Positions 26,135 through 34,388 of a stretch of 64,000 bases of DNA are shown here, in pieces. The notes beneath the pieces were generated by a model. It saw only the letters and a program-made list of their open reading frames with translations. It was not told the origin of the DNA and ran no database searches. Positions within the stretch are counted from its first letter, which is position 1, and every line of letters starts with the position of its first letter. Made by a program: the position numbers and the translations under genes. This stretch comes from Nitrospira sp. (GTDB lineage: Bacteria; Nitrospirota; Nitrospiria; Nitrospirales; Nitrospiraceae): NCBI GenBank assembly GCA_005116955.1, contig SWDI01000001.1:276464-340463 (forward strand). The letters are read 5' to 3'.

Positions 26135-27565
26135 TCAGGGCTGTCCCGGTTTCTTTGCGGAGCTGCAGGGAGCCGGACGGCTGAGCCCAGGTGGCAATTT
26201 GGTCTTGTCGTCAATGCAGGCAACATTGAGTTGTGTCTGTGTGAGACCGATGACCGACGAGAGCATGGCCCCAGCGAAGTTCGCGCGACTCAAGTCTGCT
26301 GAGTCCAGTCGCGCGCCGCTCAAATTAGCCGAAACAAATGTGGCATCTTGTAGGTTCGTGTCCTGAAGGTTGGCGTGGGTCATGTTGGAGTGGCTGAAAT
26401 TCGACCCGCGAAGATCCGCGCCAACAAAATTGGCCGATTCCAGAGTGGCCCTGTTGAACTGTGCGTGCTGGAAAGAAGATTTCGGAGCATAGAGTTCGCT
26501 CAGATCGCCGTTCATGAAGTTGGTGCGCAGTCCCTTGGCCCCGATAAGGACCGCACGGGTGAGGTTCGCGTCCAGGAAATTGGCTTCATCGAGGACGGTG
26601 TGATAGAGGATAGCCATCCGGAGCTTCGCCGAGTGCAAATCCGCCTTGACCAGAGAGGCCTGTTCTAGGTTGGCTCCTTCCAAGTCGGCGTCATGCAGGT
26701 CTGCGCCATGTAGGCTGGCGTACCGGAGGTCTGCGCCGCGAAGAATCGCTTCCTTCAGGTTTGCGTTGCGTAAATTCGCTTCGTCCAGATAGGCGCTTTC
26801 CATGTCGGCTTCGATCAGACGGGCCCCTTCCAGCTGTGCATGGTCCAGCAGCGCGCCCTGAAGATTGGCACGGTGCAGATTCGCGTTGGTCAGGACGGTG
26901 CGACGTAGGTCGGCGCCTGTCAGATCAGCGTTCACCAGGACCGCACCTTTCAGGGTTGCTCCGTAAAAATACGCCTCGACGAAGTTGCTGTCGGTCAGGT
27001 CGGCAGCGGTGAGATCGGTGCCCTCCAACTGTGCCCGCTCGAACGAGGCTTCGCGCAGTGTGGCACCGACCAGGACAGCGTCGAAGAGCGCCGCTTCATC
27101 GCCGATGGCTCGGGAGAGATTCGCGCCAGTGAGCCGGGCACGGCGCAGATCGGCTCCGGAGAGATGACTGTCTTCTAGGAGGGCTTTGGTGAGGTCAGCC
27201 CCGGCAAGACTAGCCTGAGCCAGGTTGACCTGAGACAGCTTCGCTTGACGCAGGACCGTACCCTCCAGATCGGCCCGTTCGAGATTCGCTCCCGCGAGTG
27301 CTGCCCGGCTCAGATCCGCTTGGCAAAGCTCCATCCTTTTAGCATCGGGGTTTCCCCGATACTCCACCCATCGTTCATGCGAACGCAGGAGGGTCTGCAA
27401 TGTCTTGGTAGAGACGGACTTCTGCTTGTAAGCGCTCTTACAGAGGGGAACCGCGAGCGACGTCGTGTTAGAAGCAGGTGAGCTTGCCGCTTCAGCCCAT
27501 GAGGCGGGAAGTCCGATGAGGATGATCATCCCTAGAAAGACGGTCGGTAAGGAAAGGCGGTTCAT
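26135..27565 (-). CDS. Exported pentapeptide-repeat protein
   Basis: 476 residues from the ATG at 27565, which has AAGGAG about 8 bases upstream; the in-frame ATG at 27622 lacks one. A signal peptide (MNRLSLPTVFLGMIILIGLP, cleavage near AEA-AS) precedes a short region with two cysteines. From about residue 90 to 450 there are dozens of A(D/N)LxX pentapeptides (ANLERADLEGTVLRQAKLSQ and onward), which fold into a right-handed quadrilateral beta-helix. A short tail with two Cys (ACIDDKTKLPP, APCSSAKK) closes the helix. Secreted members are structural or of unknown function; cytosolic members can mimic DNA. It faces the SNF2 gene convergently across about 290 bases in which I see no gene. Confidence 0.88.
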   Translation of the reverse strand: MNRLSLPTVFLGMIILIGLPASWAEAASSPASNTTSLAVPLCKSAYKQKSVSTKTLQTLLRSHERWVEYRGNPDAKRMELCQADLSRAALAGANLERADLEGTVLRQAKLSQVNLAQASLAGADLTKALLEDSHLSGADLRRARLTGANLSRAIGDEAALFDAVLVGATLREASFERAQLEGTDLTAADLTDSNFVEAYFYGATLKGAVLVNADLTGADLRRTVLTNANLHRANLQGALLDHAQLEGARLIEADMESAYLDEANLRNANLKEAILRGADLRYASLHGADLHDADLEGANLEQASLVKADLHSAKLRMAILYHTVLDEANFLDANLTRAVLIGAKGLRTNFMNGDLSELYAPKSSFQHAQFNRATLESANFVGADLRGSNFSHSNMTHANLQDTNLQDATFVSANLSGARLDSADLSRANFAGAMLSSVIGLTQTQLNVACIDDKTKLPPGLSRPAPCSSAKKPGQP

Positions 27566-27827
27566 CTCGTGTCTCCTTCGGTGGTAAATCTTGGGTTTGA
27601 CTGTCAAGGCTAGGCTTTGCAAGGCCGTGGGAATCCGAGTGTCATGGGTTCACACCCTCGTGGAAATTCGGGAACCCGTTCCCTCCGCGCACGTCGGCCA
27701 TGTTTGACGATCGAGCAGGGTGAGGCGGCAAATAGTGGTCAGGGCAATGGGAAGACTGCGTGCCTGAAACCGCCGAATATGGTTCTCTAGGGTAAAGATA
27801 ATCGTAGCATCACCCGGAGTAGATCGA

Positions 27828-28220
27828 TTATCGCTCTTGTTGCGACAGAAGGCGAATGTGCGCCACAACGTCTTGCATTTCTCCGTCGGTGAGCTGGCCG
27901 CGCCAAGAATGCATTGGGCTGAAGACCACACCGTGCTCGATCGTTCGCAGTAACTCTTCATCGGATTTCAGGAACGACCGGAAGCGCTGAAAATCAGCCG
28001 GTAGGACTTTCAAGGAAGCGGCGGCAGGGCCGTCTCCTCGACCGGTACGACCGTGGCAGTCCTGACAGTGGTGCTGATAGATCGCTTTCCCGCGTGTGAT
28101 GTCCGGCGGATAGTCTTGCGCAGAGAGATCGGACATGGCCGTACTGCTCAGAGTAAAGATCCCGCAGAGTCCTACGGCTAGTAGTCGATGCCGAATGAGC
28201 CGTTGTGGCGTCTCGATCAT
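27828..28220 (-). CDS. Periplasmic class I cytochrome c
   Basis: 130 residues. N-terminal hydrophobic segment (LLAVGLCGIFTLSSTAMS) for export. Heme attachment CQDCH at residues 52-56 in GKAIYQHHCQDCHGRTGRGDG, and the distal ligand is probably Met103 in VFSPMHSWRGQLTDGEMQDVVAHIR. This is a mono-heme cytochrome c domain (cytochrome C551/CBB3-like). It would shuttle electrons in the periplasm. It lies 5 bases upstream of the end of the small zinc-ribbon gene on the same strand, so they are probably co-transcribed. Confidence 0.92.
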   Translation of the reverse strand: MIETPQRLIRHRLLAVGLCGIFTLSSTAMSDLSAQDYPPDITRGKAIYQHHCQDCHGRTGRGDGPAAASLKVLPADFQRFRSFLKSDEELLRTIEHGVVFSPMHSWRGQLTDGEMQDVVAHIRLLSQQER

Positions 28221-28224
28221 GTTG

Positions 28225-28389
28225 TTAACTCTTCTTCGTGGTGTGAGCGATAAAAGAACTGAACAGCTGCTGCAGCTTCTTGCTTCCGCAGGCCGGGCAT
28301 GTCACCTCGCCTGCTGCATGCTCTTTCAATGTTACCACGATCAACGATTCCTTCCCGCAATCGAGACACGTATAGTCGTACATCGGCAT
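28225..28389 (-). CDS. FmdB-type zinc ribbon protein
   Basis: 54 residues from the ATG at 28389 (RBS agggga). Four cysteines in two CxxC pairs (YTCLDCGKE and VTCPACGSKKL) form a zinc ribbon, and the start MPMYDYTCLDCG is the standard opening of the FmdB family. The function of the family is poorly known. It sits between a cytochrome c gene and a universal stress gene on the same strand, with 4 and 19-base gaps. Confidence 0.85.
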   Translation of the reverse strand: MPMYDYTCLDCGKESLIVVTLKEHAAGEVTCPACGSKKLQQLFSSFIAHTTKKS

Positions 28390-28408
28390 GGTGCGTCCCC
28401 TTCGACTA

Positions 28409-29272
28409 TCAGCCAACAATCATGAGTGGATAGGTCCCTTGGTGCAACAGCGCATGTGACACGCTGCCGAGCACCATACGGGTGATGCCGCGGCGTCCAC
28501 GGGATCCCGCGAGAATAAGGTCTGGATTCAAGGCCTTGGCTTCCTGAAGAATTCCCTCGACCGGGGTACCTAACGTAGTCGCCACGCGGGTTTGATAGCC
28601 ATATGCTTTGAGCGTGGCGGCTATCTCTTCAAGGAAGTCCTTTGCTTTGCCGAGGGAATGGGTTTCCATATGCTGGGCCGAGACCGCATCCACCGGCCAG
28701 GGTGGTCTGGTATGGGGGAGAACGGTGAACAGGGTGATCGTGGGCGGTTCACGAAAGGGTTTCTGTTGGAGGAAGGAGAGTGCATGGTCTGCGTCATAGC
28801 TCCCTTGCAGGGGAAGCAAGATATGACGAAGTGCTTTTAGGGGGCCGGGAAGAATCAGTTTCGCGCCGGGCCCGAATGTCAGCACTCGGTGGGAGACACT
28901 TCCAACGAGTCGTTCCTTGATCGGTCCAAGGCCTCTGGCACCCAAGAGAATGAGATGTATCTTTTGCTGTTCAGACAACGCCACGATCTGATCCACCGGA
29001 GATCCGACGATCAAATGTCTCGTCACCGGTCCGGCATCTAATGGCAGCAAGGCCACGATGCGATCCAATAAACGAGTCCCGTCATCGCGCATGTTGCGCT
29101 CGACCGATCCGTACAGTTCTTGTGCTACCTCCGGAATCATCATGGGATAGGCTGGACTCGGAACATCAAGCACGTGCACGAGGTGCAGTTCCTCGGCACG
29201 AGCCAGGTATTTCAAAGCGCGCACGGTTTCATACGAGTGGTCGGAACCATCGACTGCGAGCAAGAGTTTCAT
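28409..29272 (-). CDS. Universal stress protein, two UspA domains
   Basis: 287 residues from the ATG at 29272, chosen because GAAAGGGG sits about 6 bases upstream. An ATG two codons earlier would touch that site directly. Domain 1: MKLLLAVDGSDHS ... LLGARGLGPIKERLVGSVSHRVL. Domain 2: LRHILLPLQGSYDADH ... LAGSRGRRGITRMVLGSVSHALL. Both keep the G-2x-G-9x-GS nucleotide motif, so both may bind ATP. It follows the MgtE-like gene on the same strand. Confidence 0.9.
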   Translation of the reverse strand: MKLLLAVDGSDHSYETVRALKYLARAEELHLVHVLDVPSPAYPMMIPEVAQELYGSVERNMRDDGTRLLDRIVALLPLDAGPVTRHLIVGSPVDQIVALSEQQKIHLILLGARGLGPIKERLVGSVSHRVLTFGPGAKLILPGPLKALRHILLPLQGSYDADHALSFLQQKPFREPPTITLFTVLPHTRPPWPVDAVSAQHMETHSLGKAKDFLEEIAATLKAYGYQTRVATTLGTPVEGILQEAKALNPDLILAGSRGRRGITRMVLGSVSHALLHQGTYPLMIVG

Positions 29273-29319
29273 AGGCATCCCCTTTCTGTCACGGCCTTGC
29301 TGATCCGCTCAAAGATGAA

Positions 29320-30276
29320 TCACATGGGCAGTAAGGCCGTCGCGATCATCAGATAAATCCCCACGCTTAAAATGTCTTGGACAACGGTCGCCATCGGTCC
29401 GCTGGCCAGGGCTGGATCCGCTCCGAGACGCGCCAGTCCCATCGGCAGGAGACTGGCCATAATGGTGGCGACAACCGCAGTCACCCCCAGTGAGGCTCCC
29501 ACGACCACTGCTAACGCCGGATGTCCGTTCCAGAGCCATAATCCTCCACTTGCGACAACTGCGACGATCGCTCCGATGGATGCGCCGATCACTGATTCTC
29601 TCGCTAATTGCGCCCACACCGAGACTTCTCCATAGGCCAACCGACGAACCAAGATGGTTTCAGTTTGGGTACCGACGGCATCGGCCATATACACCACCAA
29701 GGGAAGAAAGAATGCGAGGGCCATCTCACGCCTCAGCGAGGCTTCAAAGGCCGAGGCCACGCCACTGGCCAAGAACCCTCCACCCAGGCCGACCATTAAC
29801 CATGGCAGACGCGCGCGCACGGCGTTGAGCGTCTGTTGCACGGTGAGTGACAGATGGAGATGATCCATTCGGCTCACACCGCCCATCCGTAAGAAGTTGT
29901 CCACATGTTCCTCATGCAGCAGGGCCAAGAGCCTTCCGATCGGAATAACGCCTAACAGCCGACGACGGCTGTCGATGACAGCTACATCCGCGTCATGACG
30001 TTCGACCGCGCGCAGCGCTACGGTCTCGGCAGCATCGCCAGGGAGGACTTCGATTGGAGGGGAGCCTTCGAGGTCAGCCAAGTAGGTCTGTTCTTTCGCC
30101 TGGAGCAGTCGCTTGATTGGAACCTGGCCGACCAGTGCAGCCTGATCATCAACAAGATAGATATGGCCCACCTCGTCCCATGTATGGTCTCGAAGCGCCG
30201 CGATCATCTCTCCAACTGTGCGGTGTCTATCGCTCCGGGGAATGTCCAGAGTCATCAGGTCTGAGGCAGTCGCCAT
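29320..30276 (-). CDS. MgtE-like Mg2+ transporter lacking the MgtE_N domain
   Basis: 318 residues from the ATG at 30276 (AAGGAG 6 bases upstream); an ATG six codons earlier has no such site. Two CBS-like segments occupy residues of about 20-125 (VGHIYLVDDQAALVGQVPIKRLL and ADVAVIDSRRRLLGVIPIGRLL). The membrane half is MgtE-like: LPLVVYMADAVGTQTETILVRRL, and DPALASGPMATVVQDILSVGIYL with the conserved acidic pore residue. Canonical MgtE has an additional N-terminal helical superhelix that acts as Mg2+ sensor with CBS; this is missing. Regulation is therefore probably different. Transport of Mg2+ or another divalent ion is inferred. Confidence 0.85.
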   Translation of the reverse strand: MATASDLMTLDIPRSDRHRTVGEMIAALRDHTWDEVGHIYLVDDQAALVGQVPIKRLLQAKEQTYLADLEGSPPIEVLPGDAAETVALRAVERHDADVAVIDSRRRLLGVIPIGRLLALLHEEHVDNFLRMGGVSRMDHLHLSLTVQQTLNAVRARLPWLMVGLGGGFLASGVASAFEASLRREMALAFFLPLVVYMADAVGTQTETILVRRLAYGEVSVWAQLARESVIGASIGAIVAVVASGGLWLWNGHPALAVVVGASLGVTAVVATIMASLLPMGLARLGADPALASGPMATVVQDILSVGIYLMIATALLPM

Positions 30277-30297
30277 CCCGCTCCTTCTGGTCAATCT

Positions 30298-30393
30298 TTA
30301 CTGACAATCTGCAGGGCAGAAGAAGACAAAATAGATTACGATTGCCAGCCCCAATCCCACTGCTCCCATGAGGAACCACTGTGCACGCGTCAT
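30298..30393 (-). CDS. 31-residue single-pass membrane protein
   Basis: A short frame starting at an ATG with a strong AAGGGGGAAAAGA ribosome-binding site: MTRAQWFLMGAVGLGLAIVI then YFVFFCPADCQ. One transmembrane helix, positive N-terminus and two C-terminal Cys. It ends 21 bases before the MgtE-like gene in the same direction, so it is probably co-transcribed and could be a small subunit or regulator of that transporter. No known family; expression is unproven. Confidence 0.6.
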   Translation of the reverse strand: MTRAQWFLMGAVGLGLAIVIYFVFFCPADCQ

Positions 30394-30739
30394 TCTTTTC
30401 CCCCTTAATATAGAGGGTCTTCAGCAAGTCCAATGCCGTCATAGGCGTGAAACGTGAAACGTGAAATGTGAAAGGAATCCGAGGCGGTTTAGAGGCACTT
30501 GTTTCTCGTGTCTCACTTTTCACTTCTCACGCATCACATCCTGTGGCGCCTTCTGCCACAGGGAGCGAATGACTGCTGTGGCAGAGAGCCCCGACTTGCG
30601 GAGGCGGCCCTATGGTCAGTAGCTGATGACGAAAGGAACCAACTGCAAATCGGTGGTTTCTCCACCCTCTTCACCATCTCCGGAATCGCTTCGTGGGTGG
30701 CATCGCCCTTGCTCAAATCGTAGGTCAGGAGGATCGTTC
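30394..30739. other. Divergent intergenic region with GTGAAAC repeats and hairpin
   Basis: About 345 bases with no gene seen. At 30445-30474 the 7-8-base motif GTGAAAC/T occurs four times in tandem. Near 30511-30531 there is an inverted counterpart (TCTCACTTTTCACTTCTCACG). At 30540-30562 lies a perfect 8-bp hairpin, CCTGTGGC ... GCCACAGG. It must carry promoters for the membrane-protein/MgtE operon and the stress-protein operon. Confidence 0.5.
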
Positions 30740-31243
30740 ATGGAATATGAGAGAGATCTCTTCAAAGCCATCCTGGTTCCGGTGGACTTCTCCTCCTGCT
30801 CAGATGAAGCATTCCGGGTTGCCTGTCAGGTCGCGCGGCTGTGTGGGGCGACGCTGCTGGTTCTGCACGTCATCGACACCAGCGCTCTTGCCGCATTCAA
30901 TCGATTGGGTTTGCTGGCGGTTCCGTCCGATGCCACGCCACAGCGCCGCCGCCTACGCCATCATGCCCGTCTAAAAGTAAGGCAGTTGTTGGAGTCGAAA
31001 GTAGCCATGGATGTGAAAATTACACGTCTGATCGTGGAGGGGGCACCATTCGTCGAGATCGCCAAAATTGCGCGCACGGGGGATATCGATTTGGTCGTGA
31101 TTGGAAGCTACGGCGGCCGGTCCGGCAGTGTGGACAAGATGTTCTTTGGCAGCACGGCGGAAAAAGTCGTTCGCACGGCCGGATGTCCTGTCTTGACCGT
31201 GCCGCTTGAGGCATCCGCGCCACAGCGGAAGTCCACGCGTTGA
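30740..31243 (+). CDS. Universal stress protein, single UspA domain
   Basis: 167 residues from the ATG at 30740 (aggatcgttc upstream). Opens ILVPVDFSSCSDEAFRVACQ and carries VIGSYGGRSGSVDKMFFGSTAEKVVRTAGCPVLTVP, a complete nucleotide-binding signature (G-2x-G-9x-GS). It is the only single-domain universal stress protein here. It heads a rightward group: stress protein, cupredoxin, two-domain stress protein, DUF2934. An AT-rich tandem repeat immediately follows the stop. Confidence 0.92.
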   Translation: MEYERDLFKAILVPVDFSSCSDEAFRVACQVARLCGATLLVLHVIDTSALAAFNRLGLLAVPSDATPQRRRLRHHARLKVRQLLESKVAMDVKITRLIVEGAPFVEIAKIARTGDIDLVVIGSYGGRSGSVDKMFFGSTAEKVVRTAGCPVLTVPLEASAPQRKSTR

Positions 31244-31284
31244 TCAATGTTGATCAATAGTTAATTAGTTAATTAGTTAATTAG
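31240..31284. repeat. AT-rich tandem repeats between stress protein and cupredoxin genes
   Basis: TTGATCAAT occurs twice in tandem (31240-31259), then TTAATTAG three times (31261-31284). The first copy contains the TGA stop of the upstream gene. The units are palindromic or nearly so and very AT-rich compared with their surroundings. Confidence 0.85.
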
Positions 31285-31299
31285 CAGATGGAGGATCTT

Positions 31300-31731
31300 A
31301 TGACGATTGGGGCAAGTCTGGTACAGTGGCGCAGGTTGGGAATGGTTCTCTCCATGGTCTGTCTAGCCTGGATGTATGGGTCGGTTCTCCTGGCGCAATC
31401 CGAACAAGTAGTGGACGTGACGATCAAGGATTTTCGTTTTGTGACGAAGCAGAGTCCGTTGCGTCTGGGGTTTCCCACCACCATCAAGGTACGGAATGAA
31501 GACGCGGAGCGACACGATTTCAGCTCGACCATGTTTGAAGGAATTCCGACACAGATTGAAAAGGACGGCGTGATTGTGTACGGCCGTGGGGTGGGGGGAG
31601 TCTTGCTTGATCCGAAACGGGACGCCACGATTCGATTTGATATGACACGACCAGGTCGGCATGTCTTTCGATGCTCGATTCACCCGACGATGAGCGGAGA
31701 GTTACTTCTATTGAGTGCGGAGGCGGTGTGA
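31300..31731 (+). CDS. Exported cupredoxin-like copper protein
   Basis: 143 residues; the ATG at 31300 has GGAGG 6-10 bases upstream (an earlier ATG at 31288 overlaps that site). A signal or anchor helix (MVLSMVCLAWMYGSVLLAQS) precedes the fold. Copper ligands of a type-1 site are visible: His72 in ERHDF, and Cys125, His128, Met131 in FRCSIHPTMSG. It resembles plastocyanin/azurin-type domains with the Cys-x2-His-x2-Met loop. It would bind Cu and transfer electrons or buffer copper in the periplasm. The stop overlaps the GTG start of the next stress protein, so they are translationally coupled. Confidence 0.88.
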   Translation: MTIGASLVQWRRLGMVLSMVCLAWMYGSVLLAQSEQVVDVTIKDFRFVTKQSPLRLGFPTTIKVRNEDAERHDFSSTMFEGIPTQIEKDGVIVYGRGVGGVLLDPKRDATIRFDMTRPGRHVFRCSIHPTMSGELLLLSAEAV

Positions 31732-32684
31732 GTGTGCCGACAGGGAGATTGAAGATTCTCTTTGCCACTGACGGGTCACAGGGATCGGTGACGGCGGAGG
31801 CCTATGCCTGTGCGTTCGCCCGCTCGTGGGGGGCCTCGCTGACCGTGATGAGCGTCCTGGAGTTTCCTCCTGGGATGAACCCGGACTATGCGGTGAATCG
31901 ATTGTACTTGGATGAGTTGATGCGGGAGGCAACAACGAGGCTGGTGGACGTAACAGCGCGGGCGGGCGGTCTCGGGCTCTCAGTCCAGTCTCGCATCGCA
32001 ACCGGAATCCCAAGCGAAGAAGTGCTGGCCGTCGCACGGGCTGAAGAAGCGGATCTGGTTGTGGTCGGAACGAGAGGGAAGACTGGTCTCGAGCACGTCT
32101 TGCTGGGAAGCACGGCTGAGCGAATCATTCGTATGGCACCCTGTCCTGTTTTGACTGTCCCGGTGGCGAAACAGCTCGCAGGTGAACACCCGAAGGCCAC
32201 CGTCACGAGGATGCTCGTGCCGGTCGATTTCTCAGATTGCTCACGTGACGCACTAGAGTATGGAACGTTGATCGCACAACGATCGAATGTCTCCATGAAA
32301 CTTCTTCACGTCCTAGAGCCGGTGTCGTACGGGTTAGACTTTACGCTGCCCCATATGGCTCAGCGGGAATCGAGCAAGACAGCCATTACAAAGCGGCTAT
32401 CCGATTTCGTCTCCGCGCTCACTTCCCTTGGCCTTGCATCCGACTTCTTGATTTCGGGTGGCCTGCCGGCCGATTCTATTCTGGATGCGGCTCGCGCTCA
32501 ATCGGTCGATGTGATTGTGATGGGGACACATGGCCGCCGTGGGTTGTCTCATGCGTTGTTCGGCAGTGTCGCGGAGTCCGTCCTGCGGAGATCCTCATGC
32601 CCTGTTCTCACAGTACGGAGCCTGAAGTTACCGCCAGGCCATCGTCGGGTCCTCTCAGGACAATCGATGCCGACAAATGTGTAA
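31728..32684 (+). CDS. Universal stress protein, two UspA domains
   Basis: 318 residues. I placed the start at the GTG at 31728, which overlaps the cupredoxin TGA (GTGA) and has GGAGG upstream; an in-frame start at 31671 would run 60 bases into that gene. Domain 1: LKILFATDGSQGS ... VVGTRGKTGLEHVLLGSTAERII. Domain 2: VTRMLVPVDFSDCSRDALEY ... VMGTHGRRGLSHALFGSVAESVL. Both nucleotide motifs are intact, so it may bind ATP twice. The DUF2934 gene follows after 14 bases. Confidence 0.9.
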   Translation: MSVPTGRLKILFATDGSQGSVTAEAYACAFARSWGASLTVMSVLEFPPGMNPDYAVNRLYLDELMREATTRLVDVTARAGGLGLSVQSRIATGIPSEEVLAVARAEEADLVVVGTRGKTGLEHVLLGSTAERIIRMAPCPVLTVPVAKQLAGEHPKATVTRMLVPVDFSDCSRDALEYGTLIAQRSNVSMKLLHVLEPVSYGLDFTLPHMAQRESSKTAITKRLSDFVSALTSLGLASDFLISGGLPADSILDAARAQSVDVIVMGTHGRRGLSHALFGSVAESVLRRSSCPVLTVRSLKLPPGHRRVLSGQSMPTNV

Positions 32685-32698
32685 CCCAGGAGCAAGTC

Positions 32699-32923
32699 AT
32701 GCGAACGCGAAAAACAACAACCAGTAAAGCCAAAGGTCGAGTCGTCCCCAAGATCGGCCGAGCCAAGAAGCCTATTGAATTACCGGATGGCATGTGGGAA
32801 CGGATCTCGCAGAAAGCGTACGAATTGTGGGAACAGCGCGGTCGTCAAGAAGGGAGCGCGTTTCGAGACTGGCTTGATGCGGAGGAAATCGTCATGGAAG
32901 AAATACATGAATCCCGCGAGTGA
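32699..32923 (+). CDS. DUF2934-domain small protein
   Basis: 74 residues. A basic head (MRTRKTTTSKAKGRVVPKIG) is followed by ERISQKAYELWEQRGRQEGS and AFRDWLDAEEIVMEE, the DUF2934 signature. Such proteins are common in Nitrospira-like and soil bacteria; the function is unknown. The ATG has CAGGAG 8 bases upstream. It overlaps the start of the next gene by 17 bases, suggesting coupled translation. Confidence 0.82.
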   Translation: MRTRKTTTSKAKGRVVPKIGRAKKPIELPDGMWERISQKAYELWEQRGRQEGSAFRDWLDAEEIVMEEIHESRE

Positions 32924-34298
32924 ACAAGCAACGGGATTCTGGGCTCCACGGCCTCCGGCTCTGGATGCGATTCTCGCGCGGCTCGAATCGCTGTCGCTCA
33001 AGCCGGAATTCGCCCTGCAGCGAAAGATGGCGCTGGCACGGGGGTTGAGACCCTATCTGGAGGGCATCGCGGGCAGACTCGTCGCACCGCTCGCTCAAGA
33101 AACCGAACTCGCCAACCTGTTCCTTCTCTGCGATTTCTATCCTGAAGACGGGCAGTTGACGCTGATCGAACAGTTACGGGATGTGATCACCGAACACATC
33201 CCTAATGAAGAACGGCAGTGGCTCGATCCCTTGAAACATTCCTATTTTGATATGCTGGAACTGACTTCCTTGCCGAAGCCAGGGGAAGATCTCACTGTGC
33301 GGTCTCTCGGAGATCGAACCACATTGGTAGTCCCTGGCCATGAATCCATCAACGATCTGGCGGTAGGCCGGGTGTTACTGACCCGCCTCGTTGGCACTCC
33401 GGATGGTGGTGAATCAGGCAAGGCAGTGTGGGCCGGCTGCGGAATCGTCTTGTCTCAGGCCGATGCCAACGCGATGCTCGAGAGGACTGTGGAATGGCGC
33501 AGAGAAATGGAGCTGACCACCGGATCCTTTGCATTAGGGGAGTGGAGAGAGTTTACCAAGCGTTTCGGGTACATGTTCCTCTGGGCATTCGCACAGCTCC
33601 GCACCGACGCGTTGGTGGATGCCGTCGTCCATATTCGCTATCGCCGTCCCGATGACCAGCCCTATCTCTATGCTGTGGCTCTGTATGACCACCATGAGTA
33701 TCGGTTCTTTGTCGATGGATTGTCCGAGATGAGCGAGCTTAAACCGGAGAAGATGGCGCCTCAGGTTGGAAGGCAAGGCCAGATCGACGAGATTCCTCCG
33801 GCTCGCACATGGGTGCAGCGAGACGGGAGCGGCGGGACTGACTCTCTTGTCGCGAAGGTGACGCTGACGTCGTCCCAGCTCATCGTGGAATGCGACAGTC
33901 CAGCGAGACTTGACCAGATCAAGCATCGACTCGCGTCCTCGTTTGGATTTTCACTGCATTTCAGAGGTGAGACGCTCGTGCCCCCTGCGCGGCAATTATC
34001 GATAGCCGAGCTCATGTCCGATGAACCGCCGCCGTTGGTCGTGACACCGGAAGAAGACCATACACTGCTCAACCAGTTTCTGGAGAAAGCCTACTTGGAG
34101 TGGTCGGATCAGCCTCACCTCGCGCTTGGCGGGCACACACCGCGACATGCCGCCGCATCTGCCGCTAGGCGTGGCAAGGTCGGTGCCCTCATCGATGAAA
34201 TGGCCCAGCATGATCCAGGCCGTCGGCGGTGTGGCCGACCAGGGTTCGATTACAATCGTCTTCGCGCTCATGTGGGCTTGGATGAACTGCCAGAGTAA
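32907..34298 (+). CDS. Hypothetical 463-residue protein
   Basis: Start at the ATG at 32907, inside the end of DUF2934. No transmembrane segment or signal peptide. Two halves: residues 1-270 with ALQRKMALARGLRPYLEGIAG and FTKRFGYMFLWAFAQLRTDA, and the rest with SSQLIVECDSPARLDQIKHR. The C-terminal 80 residues (YLEWSDQPHLALGGHTPRHA, KVGALIDEMA) resemble the helical ending of antitoxin-like or SEC-C-associated proteins that read LxGxTPxxA. I cannot name a function. Its place after a stress operon suggests joint expression. Confidence 0.65.
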   Translation: MNPASEQATGFWAPRPPALDAILARLESLSLKPEFALQRKMALARGLRPYLEGIAGRLVAPLAQETELANLFLLCDFYPEDGQLTLIEQLRDVITEHIPNEERQWLDPLKHSYFDMLELTSLPKPGEDLTVRSLGDRTTLVVPGHESINDLAVGRVLLTRLVGTPDGGESGKAVWAGCGIVLSQADANAMLERTVEWRREMELTTGSFALGEWREFTKRFGYMFLWAFAQLRTDALVDAVVHIRYRRPDDQPYLYAVALYDHHEYRFFVDGLSEMSELKPEKMAPQVGRQGQIDEIPPARTWVQRDGSGGTDSLVAKVTLTSSQLIVECDSPARLDQIKHRLASSFGFSLHFRGETLVPPARQLSIAELMSDEPPPLVVTPEEDHTLLNQFLEKAYLEWSDQPHLALGGHTPRHAAASAARRGKVGALIDEMAQHDPGRRRCGRPGFDYNRLRAHVGLDELPE

Positions 34299-34388
34299 TT
34301 CGAGCTGCACCACTTGCCTCTTGACAAGATGGAGTATACAACCATCCCGCAGATGATGGCGGATGGGGAATAGCCTAAGGAGAAGCCG

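Noticed and set aside
26001-26366. Plus-strand frame with Cys-rich text (NCPFCDPDAVLVQGCQGC)
   Set aside because: Two thirds lie antisense to the pentapeptide-repeat gene and there is no ribosome-binding site; the Cys cluster looks accidental.
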